Position numbers and translations under genes: made by a program | Shown: positions 63,155-64,000 of the stretch, piece after piece | Numbering within the stretch: position 1 is the first letter of the stretch | Layout: each line of letters begins with the position of its first letter | Notes under the pieces: generated by a model | Seen by the model: the letters and a program-made list of their open reading frames with translations, nothing else | The model's database searches: none | Told to the model about the DNA's origin: nothing | Assembly (NCBI RefSeq): GCF_900103615.1 | Contig: NZ_FNGW01000006.1 | Span: forward strand, 124,001-188,000 | From: Romboutsia lituseburensis DSM 797 | GTDB taxonomy: Bacteria > Bacillota > Clostridia > Peptostreptococcales > Peptostreptococcaceae | Direction: 5' to 3' | Length of the DNA: 64,000 nucleotides

Positions 63155-64000
63155 AGCTCCAAGAGGAACTAAGGATATAACTCCAAAAGATGCATACAAA
63201 TGGAATTATGTTGAGAATAAATTTAGAGAAGTTTGTGCACTATTTGGATATGAAGAAATGAGGACTCCAGTATTTGAACATACAGAGCTATTTAAAAGAA
63301 GTGTTGGAGACACTACAGATATAGTACAAAAAGAAATGTACTCATTCACTGATAAAGGTGAAAGAGATATAACTTTAAAGCCAGAAGGTACTGCTGGTGT
63401 AGTTAGAGCATTTATAGAAAATAAATTACATGCTGATACTCAACCAACTAAGTTATTTTATATAACACCTTGCTTTAGATATGAAAGACCACAAGCTGGT
63501 AGACAAAGACAATTCCATCAATTTGGGATAGAAGCTTTAGGTAGTGATAAGCCATCATTAGATGCTGAAGTTATAGCTTTAGCAGTACAATTTTTCAATG
63601 AAGTTGGTCTTAAAGATTTAGCAGTAAGTGTAAACTCTGTTGGATGTCCAACTTGTAGAGCTGAATATAATGCTAAGTTAAAAGAATACCTTGATGCTAA
63701 GAGTGATGTATTATGTGAAACTTGCTTAGAAAGAAAAGATAAAAATCCAATGAGAGTTATAGATTGTAAAAATCCTAACTGTCAAGAAAATTTAAAAGAT
63801 GTACCATTTATGATAGATCATATATGTGATGATTGTAAGGATCATTTTGGAAAGTTACAAGAGTACTTAAAAGAAATGGAGATAAACTTTGTAGTTGATA
63901 AAACTATAGTTAGAGGTTTAGATTACTACAAAAAAACTGCATTTGAAATAATATCTAATGATATAGGTTCACAAAGTACTGTTTGTGGTGGTGGAAGATA
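63144..64000 (+). CDS. hisS: Histidyl-tRNA synthetase, 3' end cut by window edge
   Basis: This class II synthetase charges tRNA-His. It starts LTKAPRGTKDITPKDAYKWNYVENKFREV. Motif 2 has PCFRYERPQAGRQRQFHQFGIE. TLKPEGTAGVVRAFIENKL and VRGLDYYKKTAFEI (histidine-binding HisA motif) are clear. 285 codons are inside the window, and the C-terminal anticodon-binding domain is outside. AAAGGAGA at 63127-63134 precedes ATG 63144, which overlaps the hemZ end. aspS usually follows. Confidence 0.97.
   Translation, partial: MLTKAPRGTKDITPKDAYKWNYVENKFREVCALFGYEEMRTPVFEHTELFKRSVGDTTDIVQKEMYSFTDKGERDITLKPEGTAGVVRAFIENKLHADTQPTKLFYITPCFRYERPQAGRQRQFHQFGIEALGSDKPSLDAEVIALAVQFFNEVGLKDLAVSVNSVGCPTCRAEYNAKLKEYLDAKSDVLCETCLERKDKNPMRVIDCKNPNCQENLKDVPFMIDHICDDCKDHFGKLQEYLKEMEINFVVDKTIVRGLDYYKKTAFEIISNDIGSQSTVCGGGR

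Overview
The window is AT-rich chromosomal DNA from an anaerobic, endospore-forming Firmicute. The anaerobic genes (pyruvate formate-lyase and its activase), the sporulation genes (spoIIA, spoVA, yunB, spoIVB, a BofC-like gene), the clostridial SCIFF peptide with its radical-SAM maturase, and the frequent GTG/TTG starts behind AGGAGG-type ribosome sites together point to the Clostridia, most probably the Peptostreptococcaceae. The species cannot be named from sequence alone. Genes are intact apart from a histidine kinase cut by the left edge and hisS cut by the right edge. No phage, transposon or CRISPR array was seen.

Layout. 1-4.9 kb: PhoR-like kinase end, a 23-residue Cys-rich mini-ORF behind three 11-bp-period repeats, an orphan siderophore-type binding lipoprotein, tRNA-Ser(GCT), a ClC chloride transporter and a membrane protein. 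5.3-12.7 kb: UvrD/PcrA-like helicase, asparaginase, a 1-kb non-coding stretch with two near-identical predicted small RNAs on the minus strand, the cysteine desulfurase/ThiI pair for tRNA thiolation, then pflA. 13-20.5 kb: pflB, a Na/Ca-type exchanger, a DEAD-box helicase and a stand-alone molybdopterin oxidoreductase. 20.5-33 kb: a sporulation block (spoIIAA-spoIIAB-sigF behind a sigma-H-like promoter, then spoVAA-AB-AC-AD-AE), a class A PBP with a repetitive tail, yunB, a SpoIVB-type protease, a cell-wall amidase and a zinc phospholipase C-like protein. 32.6-43.7 kb: housekeeping and small conserved genes (ABC-F, hflX, Nudix, YigZ, split TauE pair, nadE, yebC, a ComEC-like lipoprotein, DUF1540). 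43.9-64 kb: one long run on the plus strand: bofC-like, ruvCAB, queA, psiE-like, tgt, yajC, SCIFF genes, gamma-carbonic anhydrase-like, ubiB-like, recJ, apt, rsh, dtd, MBL hydrolase, hemZ, hisS.

How genes work together. NifS-type desulfurase and ThiI make 4-thiouridine in tRNA. PflA activates PflB. SpoIIAA/SpoIIAB control sigma-F, which starts the forespore programme that ends in SpoVA-dependent dipicolinate uptake. RuvABC resolve Holliday junctions, and QueA with Tgt make queuosine in tRNA. ScfB cross-links the SCIFF peptide ScfA. Most intergenic regions carry clear Rho-independent terminators. Several of these are followed by a short repeat family ending in GCGAA/GCGAC plus a T run. The observations most worth following up are the twin C-rich small RNAs, the Cys-rich mini-peptide with its PhoP-like operator, and the large palindrome centred on the SCIFF promoter.
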